Shown here piece after piece: positions 26,316 through 35,643 of a stretch of 64,000 nucleotides of DNA; positions within the stretch are counted from its first letter, which is position 1, and the number at the start of each line of letters is the position of its first letter. Source of the DNA: an uncultured Pseudomonadales bacterium (GTDB lineage: Bacteria > Pseudomonadota > Gammaproteobacteria > Pseudomonadales > Azotimanducaceae). A model generated the notes under the pieces. That model saw only the letters and a program-made list of their open reading frames with translations. It did not search any database and had not been told where the DNA came from. The stretch covers positions 62,001-126,000 of the forward strand of contig CAKZWF010000031.1 of the NCBI GenBank assembly GCA_937921865.1, in the 5' to 3' direction. The position numbers were made by a program, and so were the translations under genes.

Positions 26316-26924
26316 CTACAGGTGTTGTGTCGAATTGAAGAAGTTAACGTAGGGGGCGGGAGAAAGCACTAATTCCGTCAGTGAACAGTTGGCGAACTGG
26401 TAGTCGGTCCAGCGCGCGGGTGTTGAGTGCAGCAGTTCGCCCAGCAGCACGGCCATGGCAGCGCCATGACCGACAACCAGCAGCCGCGCGTCGGGTTCGT
26501 GGTCGTGGCGCTCGTGAATTGAGGCAATCGCGGCTTTCATCCGTTGCGCTACCACGGCCAGAGATTCTCCGCCGGGCGGAGCATAGTCGGGATCTTCGAT
26601 CGCCCGCTTAACAAAGTTATGATTCTCAGCGAGATCGCTGAAACGCATGCCTTCCCACTCACCAATACAGTATTCGCGCAGGTTGTCTTCAATTTCCGGA
26701 TTGATATCCAGCTGATTGGCAATCTGTTGCGCGGTGTGCCGGCAGCGCTCCAGGGGACTTGAGTAGATGTGTGTTGGTTTGCTTACTGAGGCGGCCAGGT
26801 GCCGACCGGTCCGGTTAGCCTGCCGGCGACCGCGCCAGGTTAGCGGGCTGTCGGTGGAGCCGTGCCAGCGACCTTCGACATTGGCGCGGATCTGACCGTG
26901 CCGCAGCAATAATATAGAGGTCAT
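26316..26924 (-). CDS. Histidine phosphatase family protein
   Basis: Protein of 202 residues from ATG 26924. It has the RHG motif LLLRHGQIRANVEGRWHGSTDSPLT (phosphohistidine at 9), the second arginine in SSPLERCRHTAQQI, the acidic loop IGEWEGM, and VVGHGAAMAVLL with the second catalytic histidine. The family includes phosphoglycerate mutase, CobC and SixA-like enzymes; the specific substrate cannot be inferred. A 64-codon ORF ends 7 bp upstream on the same strand and may share its mRNA. Confidence 0.9.
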   Translation of the reverse strand: MTSILLLRHGQIRANVEGRWHGSTDSPLTWRGRRQANRTGRHLAASVSKPTHIYSSPLERCRHTAQQIANQLDINPEIEDNLREYCIGEWEGMRFSDLAENHNFVKRAIEDPDYAPPGGESLAVVAQRMKAAIASIHERHDHEPDARLLVVGHGAAMAVLLGELLHSTPARWTDYQFANCSLTELVLSPAPYVNFFNSTQHL

Positions 26925-26931
26925 GATCGGC

Positions 26932-27126
26932 TCAAGCTGCGACGTCCAGGTGCAGTCCAAATCGCTGACTGCAGGGCTGCAGCTGGCGTTCCAGCTGATA
27001 GCGGCGTTGGCGACTGTTCCGTCGCTGGAAGCGTAATCCCGGCGCGGCGGCGATTTCTGTAATCGGCTCTGCCGCCACTGGGCGACAGGTCAGTGCGGCG
27101 GATACCGGGCTCGATATCTCTTTCAT
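26932..27126 (-). CDS. Possible small basic protein upstream of the phosphatase
   Basis: ORF of 64 codons that ends 7 bp before the histidine phosphatase start. Codon use fits the genome, and the C-terminus RRYQLERQLQPCSQRFGLHLDVAA looks structured. I recognise no family. A weak Shine-Dalgarno sequence (GAGA) precedes the ATG. It may be a short leader ORF coupled to the phosphatase. The remaining 196 bp (27127-27322) up to apbE show no other gene, only a T-tract (gattttttg) near 27295. Confidence 0.4.
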   Translation of the reverse strand: MKEISSPVSAALTCRPVAAEPITEIAAAPGLRFQRRNSRQRRYQLERQLQPCSQRFGLHLDVAA

Positions 27127-27322
27127 TGTGCTGTCTCGTGTTCATCCTGGTGCAACCGTATACGCGGTGAATTGTTATAGTGCCGCGCGTTCCTGACTGA
27201 CTGCGAGCGACAGCGTTAGTCCGCTCGAGCGTCCACGAATCGAAGCGGTCTCCATTGTCGGTGATGCAGTGCCGGTTTTGGTAATCGCTGATGGATTTTT
27301 TGTACTTTATTGGTAAGACCTG

Positions 27323-28366
27323 ATGAATTTCTGGCGTGTTGGCTGTGTTTTATTGACAACTTATTGTCGTCCGCTGGTCGCCCTGGCGCTGATTTTCGGC
27401 CTGGCTGCGGGTTGTTCACAGGAGCCTGAGTATCAACGGCTTTCCGGAGCCACGATGGGCACCTATTTCACGGTGACCTGTCGATGTGATTCATTGCTGG
27501 ATCAGGCGCGCATCGATGCTGAACTGCGGTCAGTGAACGTGCAGATGTCGACCTATGACCCGGATTCCGCGTTGTCTGCGTTCAATACCGGGCAAACGGG
27601 TGTCTGGGTGGCTGTCCCAGCGGCAGTGGTTGAGGTGATTGAGACTGCCAGCCAGTTGAGTGAACTCAGCGACGGAGCCTTTGATGTCACCGTGGGTCCG
27701 CTGGTGAATGCCTGGGGATTCGGCCCTGACCTGCAGGACGAGGCGGAATTGCCAAACGACCAGACTATCAACAGCCTGCTCAAGCAGATTGGCTATCAGC
27801 AGCTGGAATCCCGAGCGCAGCCACCAGCACTGCGCAAGCACACGGATCTCTATGTCGATCTCTCGGCCATTGCCAAAGGACATGGCGTCGACCGGGTTGC
27901 CGGGCTTCTGGAAGCATCCGGCTGTGCTGACTATCTGGTGGATATCGGGGGTGAAGTCAGAGTGCGCGGGGTCAATGCCAGGGGAGTGGCATGGACAATT
28001 GGCGTCGAAGTGCCGGATCCCGGCTCTCAGGGCGAGGTGCAGCGGGTATTGAGGTTGACTGATCAGTCAGTGGCAACCTCCGGTGATTATCGGAATTTTC
28101 GAACGATTGCCGGTGCGCACTTCAGTCATACTATCGATCCGCGGACCGGCAGACCGGTGGACCATGCACTTGCCTCGGTCACTGTGGTGCACAAATCGGC
28201 TATGTGGGCGGACGGACTTGCTACCGCAATCAATGTCCTGGGTCCTGAGCGGGGTCAACGCCTTGCACAAAGCATGGGCCTGCCGGTTTTGATGATCATT
28301 CGTTCCACTGACGGTTTCGAAGAAAGGTATACTGCAGAAATGAAGCAAATTCTGGTGAATCCATGA
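27323..28366 (+). CDS. apbE: FAD:protein FMN transferase ApbE
   Basis: Protein of 347 residues with a lipoprotein-type signal (LAAGC, cysteine 31). The body has the ApbE pattern: GATMGTYFTV, DLSAIAKGHGVDRVAGLL, DYLVDIGGEVRVRG, TSGDYRNF and HTIDPRTGRPV, plus WADGLATA for metal binding. It attaches FMN covalently to Thr/Ser of periplasm-facing proteins such as NqrB/NqrC or RnfG. The stop overlaps nqrM as ATGA. In many gammaproteobacteria this pair follows the nqr operon; no nqr gene is in the window. Confidence 0.95.
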   Translation: MNFWRVGCVLLTTYCRPLVALALIFGLAAGCSQEPEYQRLSGATMGTYFTVTCRCDSLLDQARIDAELRSVNVQMSTYDPDSALSAFNTGQTGVWVAVPAAVVEVIETASQLSELSDGAFDVTVGPLVNAWGFGPDLQDEAELPNDQTINSLLKQIGYQQLESRAQPPALRKHTDLYVDLSAIAKGHGVDRVAGLLEASGCADYLVDIGGEVRVRGVNARGVAWTIGVEVPDPGSQGEVQRVLRLTDQSVATSGDYRNFRTIAGAHFSHTIDPRTGRPVDHALASVTVVHKSAMWADGLATAINVLGPERGQRLAQSMGLPVLMIIRSTDGFEERYTAEMKQILVNP

Positions 28367-28593
28367 CCACAGCTGTGCTGGCGTTTTCGGTAATGCTGCT
28401 GCTGGTAGCAGCGATGGCTGTTGGGGTGATCTTCGGGCGCAAACCGATCACCGGCAGTTGTGGGGGTATGAAAGCCCTGGGCCTGAACATGGAATGTGAA
28501 ATCTGTGGGGGCGATCCCCAGCAATGTGATTCCGGAGTGCCTGAACAGGATAGCCGGGGCAGCGCGCTGGGACGCGAACTGCCCCGTCGCTGA
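28363..28593 (+). CDS. nqrM: Na+-NQR maturation factor NqrM
   Basis: Protein of 76 residues with one N-terminal membrane helix (about 4-24) and cysteines at 33, 45, 48 and 55 in the pattern GSCGG...CEIC....C, which fits NqrM, the factor that delivers Fe to the membrane cysteines of NqrD/NqrE. The GRKPITGSCGG segment is a good family match. Translation is coupled to apbE. It suggests that a Na+-translocating NADH:quinone reductase is encoded elsewhere. The downstream 165 bp hold the repeat array described separately. Confidence 0.92.
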   Translation: MTTAVLAFSVMLLLVAAMAVGVIFGRKPITGSCGGMKALGLNMECEICGGDPQQCDSGVPEQDSRGSALGRELPRR

Positions 28594-28624
28594 GCAGGCT
28601 CCAGGGCGAAATACTGCAGACCGG

Positions 28625-28694
28625 TCAGCTCAGACTGACTCAGCCCTGATTGTCAGAACCTTGTTATCAGAACCGGGGAACAGATCCCGGGGTA
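28625..28694 (+). repeat. Short tandem-like array downstream of nqrM
   Basis: Degenerate units of 13-15 nt: TCAGCTCAGACTGAC, TCAGCCCTGATTG, TCAGAACCTTGTTA, TCAGAACCGGGGAA, CAGATCCCGGGGTA. The 14 nt spacing and core CAGA.CC resemble the array upstream of pilZ. A 5 bp hairpin CCGGG/CCCGG lies at 28673-28691. Nothing else is seen up to 28758. Confidence 0.55.
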
Positions 28695-28758
28695 AGGCAA
28701 ACCTGCCAACTCATGAGACTTGTCCATGCTTAGGGAAAGCTAGCCAACAAGACCCATC

Positions 28759-28979
28759 ATGAGCCACGCTGATGCCCCTGCTGTGTCTGATCTATCTGCG
28801 CTTGCGGCGCAGTTCAAAAGTGAACTTGCTGCCGGCAGTATTGACCTGCCGCTGATTTGTGTAGCCAGAGAATCGCCTTCAGTGAGCAGGCGCCACTGAA
28901 ATGGCAGCTTGAATTCACTTCCGCGGGACGTTCTGCGCTCTTCACCCATATCAGTAAGTGTAGTTCGATTTCTGCGTGA
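28759..28979 (+). pseudogene. Likely remnant of an HDOD-type or related signalling gene
   Basis: ATG 28759 opens a 46-codon frame that begins like a two-component/HDOD regulator N-terminus (SDLSALAAQFKSELAAGSIDLP, then a break). A second frame (28882-28979) encodes a coding-like stretch, EQAPLKWQLEFTSAGRSALFTHIS, that ends at a stop overlapping the lolC start. Codon use is consistent with former coding. The two pieces look like ends of one gene whose middle has been deleted with a frameshift. Family assignment is a guess; the pseudogene call is moderately likely. Confidence 0.45.
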
Positions 28980-30247
28980 TAGTATCTGCGCCACCTCTAG
29001 TTGGGCGGTACCCGATTTCCGTGATCTCAGCAGTTGCTCTTGCCGTTGGCACTCGTTATGCCTTTTCCCGTCGCAGTTCTATTTCGTTCATCAGTCTCGT
29101 CGCCGGGGCAGGTCTGGCACTGAGCGTGGCAGTGCTGGTGATTGTTGTGTCAGTGATCAACGGGTTCGAACAGGAACTGAAAAGCCGTGTCTTTGGTCTG
29201 CTGCCACACCTGTCTTTTTATGGTCGAGATGGTCTGGAATCTTCGTCAGCAGATCTCGATCGCCTGCGGGCACTGCCTGGTGTGGTCGGCGCTGAAGAGT
29301 TTGTTCAGGGCGTGGGTCTGGCGGCGGTCGCAGATGAAGTCGCCAGCGTGGTGATTACAGGTATTGACCCTGAGCGCTACGATCAGGTGTCTGATCTGTT
29401 CCAGTTTCTACCCGATGATGCTTCCCTGGTGCCTGGTGAATTTGGCTTGTTCCTGGGTTCAGGTGTGGCTGCCGAACTTGGCCTGGAGGAGGCGGACAGG
29501 GTGTCGCTGGTGTTGCCCAGCGCAACGGTTACACCAGCGGGCCTGTTTCCTCGCCAGAAGCGGTTTGTTGTGAAAGGCATCATCCGGTCCAATTCGGAAC
29601 TTGACGCCAGGGCCGCCTATATCCACCTCGATGACGCTCGGCGGTTGTTCCGACTTGGCAAGCGGGTGCACGGTTACCAGTTGCGACTGGAAGATCTGTT
29701 TTCGGCGGCGCAGATTGCCGCGGTCGGCATGGACACACTTGGTCGTGACCGGGTTTTCGCCCGGACCTGGATGCGCAGCCACGGTAATCTGTATCGCGCG
29801 ATTGGTGTGCAGAAAACGACGATGTTTGTACTTCTGTCCTTCCTGGTTGCTGTGGCAGCGTTCAATCTGGTGTCGACCCTGGTAATGGTCGTCGATCAGC
29901 GCAGCGGCGACGTTGCCATAATGCGTACGCTGGGTAGTGACACCGGCACAGTGGTAGGCGCTTTCGTGCTGCTGGGTGCCACCCTCGGACTGGTCGGGAT
30001 AGGACTGGGGCTGCTGGTCGGCTCCGCCATCGCGTTGCTGCTGCCAGCTCTATACAACTGGATCACCATCAGCTTTGGACTGGACCTGATGAATCAGTAC
30101 TTTGTCAGCTACCTACCAGTGCAGATTCATCTGGCTGATCTCATGGGTATCTCTATCACCGCTTTAGTGCTGTGTATCCTGAGTACTTTGTATCCTGCGC
30201 TACGCGCTGCCGCGTTGCGACCTTCGGAGGTGCTGGCTCATGAGTGA
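28976..30247 (+). CDS. lolC: LolC/LolE-family lipoprotein-releasing permease
   Basis: Protein of up to 423 residues, four membrane helices in the FtsX-like MacB topology: one N-terminal helix (about 45-65), a large periplasmic domain, and three C-terminal helices. Signature: [42 protein letters not shown]. The start may be GTG 28976 or GTG 29021; the latter would fit the family's usual N-terminus better. LolC and LolE flank the ATPase gene and together form LolCDE, which extracts lipoproteins from the inner membrane. Whether this copy is LolC or LolE is inferred from position only. Confidence 0.88.
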   Translation: MIVSAPPLVGRYPISVISAVALAVGTRYAFSRRSSISFISLVAGAGLALSVAVLVIVVSVINGFEQELKSRVFGLLPHLSFYGRDGLESSSADLDRLRALPGVVGAEEFVQGVGLAAVADEVASVVITGIDPERYDQVSDLFQFLPDDASLVPGEFGLFLGSGVAAELGLEEADRVSLVLPSATVTPAGLFPRQKRFVVKGIIRSNSELDARAAYIHLDDARRLFRLGKRVHGYQLRLEDLFSAAQIAAVGMDTLGRDRVFARTWMRSHGNLYRAIGVQKTTMFVLLSFLVAVAAFNLVSTLVMVVDQRSGDVAIMRTLGSDTGTVVGAFVLLGATLGLVGIGLGLLVGSAIALLLPALYNWITISFGLDLMNQYFVSYLPVQIHLADLMGISITALVLCILSTLYPALRAAALRPSEVLAHE

Positions 30248-30911
30248 AGTACTCAAGGCGGTAGGGCTGCGCAAGAGCTATCGTCAGGGCAGTGCGGCGG
30301 TCCATGTGCTGAAAAAAGTGGACTTTGCGATTTCCACCGGTGAACGGGTAGCCATCGTTGGACGGTCGGGTTCCGGCAAAAGCACGCTTTTACATCTGCT
30401 GGCCGGTCTCGATGAACCAGATGCCGGTTATGTCGAGGTGGCCGGTGAGAACCTGACCGCGGCGTCGGTTGGCGAACGCGCAGCAATTCGCAATCGCTTC
30501 ATGGGCTTTGTGTATCAATTTCATCATCTGCTGCCGGAGTTTTCGGCGCTGGAGAATGTGGCAATGCCTTTGCGCCTGGGTGGAGAATCCCGTCAGAGTG
30601 CCAGTGGTCAAGCCCAGCAGATGCTCGATCGGGTTGGTCTCAGCGCTCGCCTGCAGCATCTCCCAGCGCAGCTGTCCGGTGGCGAGCGACAGCGGGTGGC
30701 CGTAGCCAGAGCGCTCATTGGTCGGCCTGCCGTTGTGCTCGCAGATGAACCTACCGGCAATCTGGATCGCCAGAATGCCGAAGCGGTATTTGCACTGATG
30801 TGCGAGTTATCGGATGAGCAGGGCACGAGCTTTGTGATCGTGACCCACGATACGTCGATGCTCGATGGGATACACCGGGTACTCGATCTGGTCGATGGAA
30901 GCATCGGATGA
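30240..30911 (+). CDS. lolD: Lipoprotein-releasing ATPase LolD
   Basis: Protein of 223 residues with Walker [10 protein letters not shown] (41-49), Q-loop in [21 protein letters not shown], signature LSGGERQR (145-152), Walker [13 protein letters not shown] (about 165-176) and the H-loop VTHD. This is the LolD/MacB ABC ATPase type; [20 protein letters not shown] is diagnostic of LolD. Start overlaps the lolC stop as ATGAGTGA. It powers transfer of lipoproteins to LolA. The lipoproteins of the 1-9424 cluster would depend on this machine. Confidence 0.96.
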   Translation: MSEVLKAVGLRKSYRQGSAAVHVLKKVDFAISTGERVAIVGRSGSGKSTLLHLLAGLDEPDAGYVEVAGENLTAASVGERAAIRNRFMGFVYQFHHLLPEFSALENVAMPLRLGGESRQSASGQAQQMLDRVGLSARLQHLPAQLSGGERQRVAVARALIGRPAVVLADEPTGNLDRQNAEAVFALMCELSDEQGTSFVIVTHDTSMLDGIHRVLDLVDGSIG

Positions 30912-32134
30912 AGGACAGTGTTGCGCTGAGCCTGGCGCTTCGCTATCTGCGCAAACGCAGGCGCAAGTTTGCCGCCTTCATTACCTGGGTTTCGGTGATA
31001 GGCCTGTCGCTCGGAGTCCTGGTGTTGACGGTTGTCCTCAGCGTGATGAACGGCTTCGATGCGGAATTGAAAACGCGCATTCTGGGCACCGTGCCCCATA
31101 TCCTGCTGCCGGAGCGGACCGCGGCTGAAGTTGCGGTGGCTGCGTTGCAAGATCATCCCGAAATCAGATCAGTGGATGACTTTTTTACCGGAGCAGGGAT
31201 GGTCACCCGGGGTGGTGGCGTCCACCCGGTGAGTGTCTATGGCATTGTTGCCGGCGAAGACGGTGGTCTTTCACAGCTGTCCCAACACATGGTTGATGGT
31301 TCGCTTGCTGACCTTGATAACCCGGGTCGGAATCTGATTATGGGTGCGCCTCTTGCCAACCTGCTCGGCCTGCTGGCGGGTGATCAGCTGGCACTGGTGC
31401 TGTCGGAACCAACACCCGCGGGTCTGAATCCGCAGCTGTTGCGTTTTCATCTGGCCGGGACTTTTGAACTTGGCGCTGAACTGGACTACTCACTGGTTCT
31501 GCTGGCCATTGATGATCTGCCAGGTGCGCTTGAAGATCCGGCTTCTGTCGAGCGGTTCGGCAGTCGCGGCGTACGGTTGCAGCTGAGTAATCCGTTACTG
31601 GCCGCAGGTGTTGCGGCTGAGCTGAGTCAGCAACATCCAGACTGGCGGATCGAAAGCTGGGCGAGCAGCTACGGTGAACTGTTTCAGGCGGTGCGTCTGG
31701 AAAAGGCGCTGATGTTTCTGATTCTTCTGCTTGTTGTCGCGGTGGCCGCGTTTAACATCGTTTCGGGTCAGATGATGATCGTCACCGATAAGAAGTCAGA
31801 TATTGCGATACTGCGCACTATGGGGGCCACCGCCTCGACGATTCACAGGACTTTTCTTCTGCAGGGCTTGATCGTCTCCACTTTCGGAATTCTGTTTGGT
31901 CTGCTGGGTGGGGTGCTGGCGGCCAACTGGATTTCTGATCTGGTGGCAATTCTCAAAGACTGGTTCGGCTTCGGTTTGCTGGATGGGACTTTTTTTGTTG
32001 AGGTTCCTTCACGGGTAGAATCGATGGATCTTTTCCTGATTGGTGCGCTGTCGTGGAGTCTGTGTCTGTTTTCCGCCTGGTTGCCGGCACGTCGCGCTGC
32101 TCGACTGAATCCAATAGAAGGTCTGCACTCGTGA
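30908..32134 (+). CDS. lolE: LolC/LolE-family permease, second subunit
   Basis: Protein of 408 residues with the same topology as the gene two positions upstream. N-terminus [56 protein letters not shown] is a close family match. The C-terminal helices include [39 protein letters not shown]. It overlaps lolD by ATGA. Two different LolC/E-type subunits on both sides of lolD indicate a heteromeric LolCDE complex rather than a LolF-type homodimer. Which of the two is LolE is assigned by position. Confidence 0.88.
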   Translation: MKDSVALSLALRYLRKRRRKFAAFITWVSVIGLSLGVLVLTVVLSVMNGFDAELKTRILGTVPHILLPERTAAEVAVAALQDHPEIRSVDDFFTGAGMVTRGGGVHPVSVYGIVAGEDGGLSQLSQHMVDGSLADLDNPGRNLIMGAPLANLLGLLAGDQLALVLSEPTPAGLNPQLLRFHLAGTFELGAELDYSLVLLAIDDLPGALEDPASVERFGSRGVRLQLSNPLLAAGVAAELSQQHPDWRIESWASSYGELFQAVRLEKALMFLILLLVVAVAAFNIVSGQMMIVTDKKSDIAILRTMGATASTIHRTFLLQGLIVSTFGILFGLLGGVLAANWISDLVAILKDWFGFGLLDGTFFVEVPSRVESMDLFLIGALSWSLCLFSAWLPARRAARLNPIEGLHS

Positions 32135-32151
32135 GCCGCTGCCTTGACGGC

Positions 32152-32685
32152 TCAGGTCTGCTCCCGTTTTAACGCCCGACGTGCCTTACGCTCCTGCCAG
32201 CGGCGGATCACGTGAAGACGCCAGAAAACACGGACGATGACAAAACCACTGACCCCTGCCACCCAGCCGCAGACCAGTGATCCGAATAGCAGCGGGTAAC
32301 CTATCACCGAAGCATTCGCTTCGAGCCAGGCCAGGTTCATTTCGATACTGGTGATTTCCACGTCGGTGCCCAGCAACCAGGCTCCCAGCCGGTAGGCGAA
32401 GTAAAACATCGGCGGAATGGTCAACGGGTTGGTGATCCATACCAGCGCGAACGCAACCGGAAGATTACAGCGCGAAACGATTGCGAGAAACGACGCGATC
32501 AGCATCTGAAAGGGTATCGGCAGAAACGCGCAGAACAGCCCGATGAAAGTCGCACCTGATACCGACCGGCGGTGCAGGTGCCATATTTCAGGGTTTCGGA
32601 GCCAGCGGCTTACAGGTTTAAGCGCACGGTTCTCACTGAGCTGGTCGCGAGCTGGCAGATATCGCTGGAGGATCTTCTTTGGCAT
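32152..32685 (-). CDS. DUF2062 membrane protein
   Basis: Protein of 177 residues from ATG 32685. DUF2062 features are visible: SGATFIGLFCAFLPIPFQMLIASFLAI, CNLPVAFALVWITNPLTIPPMFYFAYRLG (with the NPxTxxP motif) and two more hydrophobic segments (about 125-150). The tail is strongly basic (WQERKARRALKREQ). The family is widespread in Gram-negatives and has no firm function. The gene is divergent from comEC with only about 100 bp between, which makes it a common neighbour of comEC and lol genes. Confidence 0.85.
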   Translation of the reverse strand: MPKKILQRYLPARDQLSENRALKPVSRWLRNPEIWHLHRRSVSGATFIGLFCAFLPIPFQMLIASFLAIVSRCNLPVAFALVWITNPLTIPPMFYFAYRLGAWLLGTDVEITSIEMNLAWLEANASVIGYPLLFGSLVCGWVAGVSGFVIVRVFWRLHVIRRWQERKARRALKREQT

Positions 32686-32811
32686 AAAGTGGATTATGCA
32701 CAGCATTGACGAATCTCTCACATAACATCTGTCGGCGCAGGCTTTGTTGTTGGCTGCCTGCTGCTGGCAATTCCCTGGAGTGAGCAGCAGCTGCTGTTTG
32801 CTCCTGGCTGG

Positions 32812-35094
32812 TTGCCAGCAGCAGCGGCGATTGGCTGGTCTGGCTATCGGCTGTTCGAGTCTCGAACCAGCCTCACTCTGGCGGCGGGTCTGGCCGCGGG
32901 TTTCGTTTATGCGTGGATACACGCTCTGCTGGCTCTGGAAGCCCGCCTGCCTGGCTGTGTGGACGAAGACTATCGCCAGGTTCGAGTTGTGCTGGTGAGC
33001 CGACCATCATTCACAACGGTGGCATCAGATCATCAACAGAGCGCCAAATTCCAGGCACGTTTGCTTGACCCTCTGGTAAATCCCGACTGCCGGGTCGCAG
33101 CAGGTGCAGTGATTCAGTTGAGCTGGTTCGATCCGCCGGTGATTATGCAGGGTGACGTCTGGCAGCTGAACGTTCGCCTTCGGCAACCCTGGAGTTACCA
33201 GAATCCTGGTGGTTTTGACTATGAACGCTGGCTGTTCGGTAAGCGTCTCAACGGTAGCGGTTATGTTCGTGAGGGGGCGTTGTTGCAACGAAGTGGTCCG
33301 GCCCGAACCGGACAGACGTTTGCAGGCTTTCTCGACGCCAACGCGGTACGACATGAGGGAATTATTCTGGCCCTGACCCGAGGTGACGCGGGAGGCATCA
33401 GTAACGATCAGTGGAGTCGGTTCAGAGCCACCGGAACAGTGCATCTGATGGTGGTGTCGGGCCTGCACGTTGGTCTTGTGGTTGGCACGGGCTTTCTGTT
33501 GTTCCGCTGGCTGTTGCGCGGCCTGCCGATGCTGGTCAGTTACGAACGCCTCGCCGGAGGATTAGCACTGTTGGCGGCAGCCGGTTTTGTTCTGGCGACC
33601 GGCAGCGGCGTTCCGGCTCTACGCGCCTGGCTGATGGCCGCGCTGCTGATGGCGTCGATCATGACAGGACGTCGGGTATCCCGACTGTCGGTGTTTGTAA
33701 TCTGCATGGCGCTGGTGTTGTTGCTGGACCCTTTGGTTGTGCATCAGGCCGGTTTCTATCTGTCATTTGGTGCCGTTGCCGTGCTGTTGAGTTTCTTCTC
33801 TGTGCGGCGCTCCAGAGCAAACTGGCTGATGCAATTACTGACCACCCAGGCGGTTCTGTTCGCATTTCTGACCCCCGCGCTCGCGCTTGGGCAGGCGAGC
33901 GTTGCCGGGTTGGGCAATCTCAGCAACCTCGCTGCGGTGCCAGTGCTCGGAGTGGCTCTACCGCCGTTGCTTGCCGCTTCGCTGTGCTGGTGGTGGTGGC
34001 CGGAAGCTGCAATATACCTGCTGGCTGGAACCGGACTTCTGCTCGATGGACTGATGGCGCTGATTGAAGGGGCAGCGTCCTTTTCTCAGATAAACGCGGG
34101 TTCCGGTGCCTGGCTCCTCAGCCTGCTGGCACTGGCTGCGGCGTCGCTGCTGATTGCCAGAGTGCCCCTGATCTGGTGGCCGATGCTGGTGCTCAGCTGG
34201 TTGGCATGGTTAATCCCTTCGTCCAGCCGTCCGCCAACCGGGGAGTTCTCCGTCACCGCACTCGATGTCGGCCAGGGCAGTGCGATCATTGTCGAAACCG
34301 CAAAGTACCGACTGCTGTTTGATACCGGCCCCAGCTTCCTGAGCGGGTTCGAACTCGGTGCCGCAGTGGTGGTTCCAAGCCTGCTGCGTACCGGCAACGA
34401 CCGGATCGATGTGCTGGTGCTCAGTCATCAGGATCTGGACCATACCGGCGGCTTGCTATCGGTACTGGATGACCTTGAGGTGGCGCGCGGATTTTCGTCG
34501 TTCGGGCAGCCTGAGCTTGCAGCGTCTGTGCCGCGGCAGCATTCCAGCCCCTTTGATCCAGTGCGGTTCGACCGCTGTCGGGCAGGTGTCCGCTGGCAGT
34601 GGGATGATGTGCAATTCGAGTTTCTCAACGACCCGGATTCACCTGTCGGGAACGACAATGACCGCTCCTGCGTGCTTAGAATCTCTGCCCGGCGTACCAG
34701 CGCGCTGCTGAGCGGAGATATCAGCAGGCGGATCGAGCGACGTTTGAGCCGAAGTCGCCAACTCGGCGCCGACCTGGTTATGGCACCGCATCACGGCAGC
34801 AACTCCTCGTCATCATCGGGCTGGATCGCAGCGAATCGGCCTGACTGGGTGCTGATCAGCGCGCCGAGACGCAGCCGCTATCGCCATCCGCACCCGCAAG
34901 TCGTGCAACGATATCTGCAGGCGGGTGTCCGGGTGGCGGTCACTGGCTATCAGGGTGCGCTGGTCTGGCGAAGCTGGCGAACCGATGATTTGGGAACTCA
35001 CCGTAGTTTAAACGGCCCTTACTGGATTAATCCGCCGGTACAGGCGCCTGCCAGGGTTCGTCGAGCCGACGGATCATCTGGCGTAACTGACTGA
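32812..35094 (+). CDS. comEC: ComEC/Rec2-family DNA uptake channel protein
   Basis: At least 760 residues. Order: N-terminal membrane/OB-like region (DUF4131), Competence domain with about eight helices (GTVHLMVVSGLHVGLVVG is diagnostic, about 205-225), and a C-terminal metallo-beta-lactamase-like domain with LSHQDLDHTGG and MAPHHGSNSSSS. It carries single-stranded DNA across the inner membrane in natural transformation. The coding frame clearly extends upstream of TTG 32812 to a stop at 32707 (about 34 more codons, VGAGFVVGCLLLAIPW), but that stretch has no ATG, GTG or TTG. The end overlaps the DUF2244 gene by 68 nt on the other strand. Confidence 0.9.
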   Translation: MPAAAAIGWSGYRLFESRTSLTLAAGLAAGFVYAWIHALLALEARLPGCVDEDYRQVRVVLVSRPSFTTVASDHQQSAKFQARLLDPLVNPDCRVAAGAVIQLSWFDPPVIMQGDVWQLNVRLRQPWSYQNPGGFDYERWLFGKRLNGSGYVREGALLQRSGPARTGQTFAGFLDANAVRHEGIILALTRGDAGGISNDQWSRFRATGTVHLMVVSGLHVGLVVGTGFLLFRWLLRGLPMLVSYERLAGGLALLAAAGFVLATGSGVPALRAWLMAALLMASIMTGRRVSRLSVFVICMALVLLLDPLVVHQAGFYLSFGAVAVLLSFFSVRRSRANWLMQLLTTQAVLFAFLTPALALGQASVAGLGNLSNLAAVPVLGVALPPLLAASLCWWWWPEAAIYLLAGTGLLLDGLMALIEGAASFSQINAGSGAWLLSLLALAAASLLIARVPLIWWPMLVLSWLAWLIPSSSRPPTGEFSVTALDVGQGSAIIVETAKYRLLFDTGPSFLSGFELGAAVVVPSLLRTGNDRIDVLVLSHQDLDHTGGLLSVLDDLEVARGFSSFGQPELAASVPRQHSSPFDPVRFDRCRAGVRWQWDDVQFEFLNDPDSPVGNDNDRSCVLRISARRTSALLSGDISRRIERRLSRSRQLGADLVMAPHHGSNSSSSSGWIAANRPDWVLISAPRRSRYRHPHPQVVQRYLQAGVRVAVTGYQGALVWRSWRTDDLGTHRSLNGPYWINPPVQAPARVRRADGSSGVTD

Positions 35095-35539
35095 TCAGGT
35101 GGTCCTTCTCTTCGTTGGACAGAAAACTGCCAACTTCGAACTGTTGTTCCCGACAGCGCAGGTTGATGCGCTTTTTGTACCAGGGATGCGTCGCTGCTTC
35201 GATGAAAAACCGGGAAAAGTAGCGGTCAAAATCGAAGCGCTGGGTTGGTTTGTTGACGCCCCGTTCGAAAACCAGCGTCGACTTCGAAAGCGTCAGGACT
35301 TCAGTGGTGTGAGTGCGTCGCACGCAATAGTAGAGACAGGCCGTCAGGACGCTCATTTCGAGCACGGTAAACGGCAGAATCAACCACATACCGTTGACAG
35401 TGAACACCCCGGCTACCACCCCGGAAATCACCATCAGCGAGCCTACCAGGTAGGTATTGGCGCGCCAGGTCCAGGACCGATTGGGTTTCAGCACAATTTG
35501 CCCACGGCTGGCATTTTCGTCGAATTCTGCGTTTATCAT
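35027..35539 (-). CDS. DUF2244 integral membrane protein
   Basis: Protein of 170 residues: a polar N-tail, two closely spaced membrane helices (about 30-48 and 50-70, NTYLVGSLMVISGVVAGVF and LILPFTVLEMSVLTACLYYCV), then a PH-like beta domain (RRTHTTEVLTLSKSTLVFERG...RYFSRFFIEAATHPWYKKRINLRCREQQFEVGSFLS) that fits DUF2244. No function is established; the family sits near cytochrome oxidase genes in some bacteria but not here. Its 3' end runs 68 nt into the comEC coding region on the opposite strand. Confidence 0.85.
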   Translation of the reverse strand: MINAEFDENASRGQIVLKPNRSWTWRANTYLVGSLMVISGVVAGVFTVNGMWLILPFTVLEMSVLTACLYYCVRRTHTTEVLTLSKSTLVFERGVNKPTQRFDFDRYFSRFFIEAATHPWYKKRINLRCREQQFEVGSFLSNEEKDHLISQLRQMIRRLDEPWQAPVPAD

Positions 35540-35643
35540 CGTGATTTAGCGAATGTGATCGTTGCCTTATCGGCTGTTACTCCACCCCGGTGTCTGAAGG
35601 AAGCGGATACAACGGGTTTTCCAATTGATCCTTTTTTTGCCGG

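Noticed and set aside
28660-28760. Possible GEMM (c-di-GMP) riboswitch, because of GGCAAACC and AAAGC segments next to a signalling-gene remnant
   Set aside because: The required GGACGCAAAGCC element and the second stem are not present; the periodic repeats explain the sequence.
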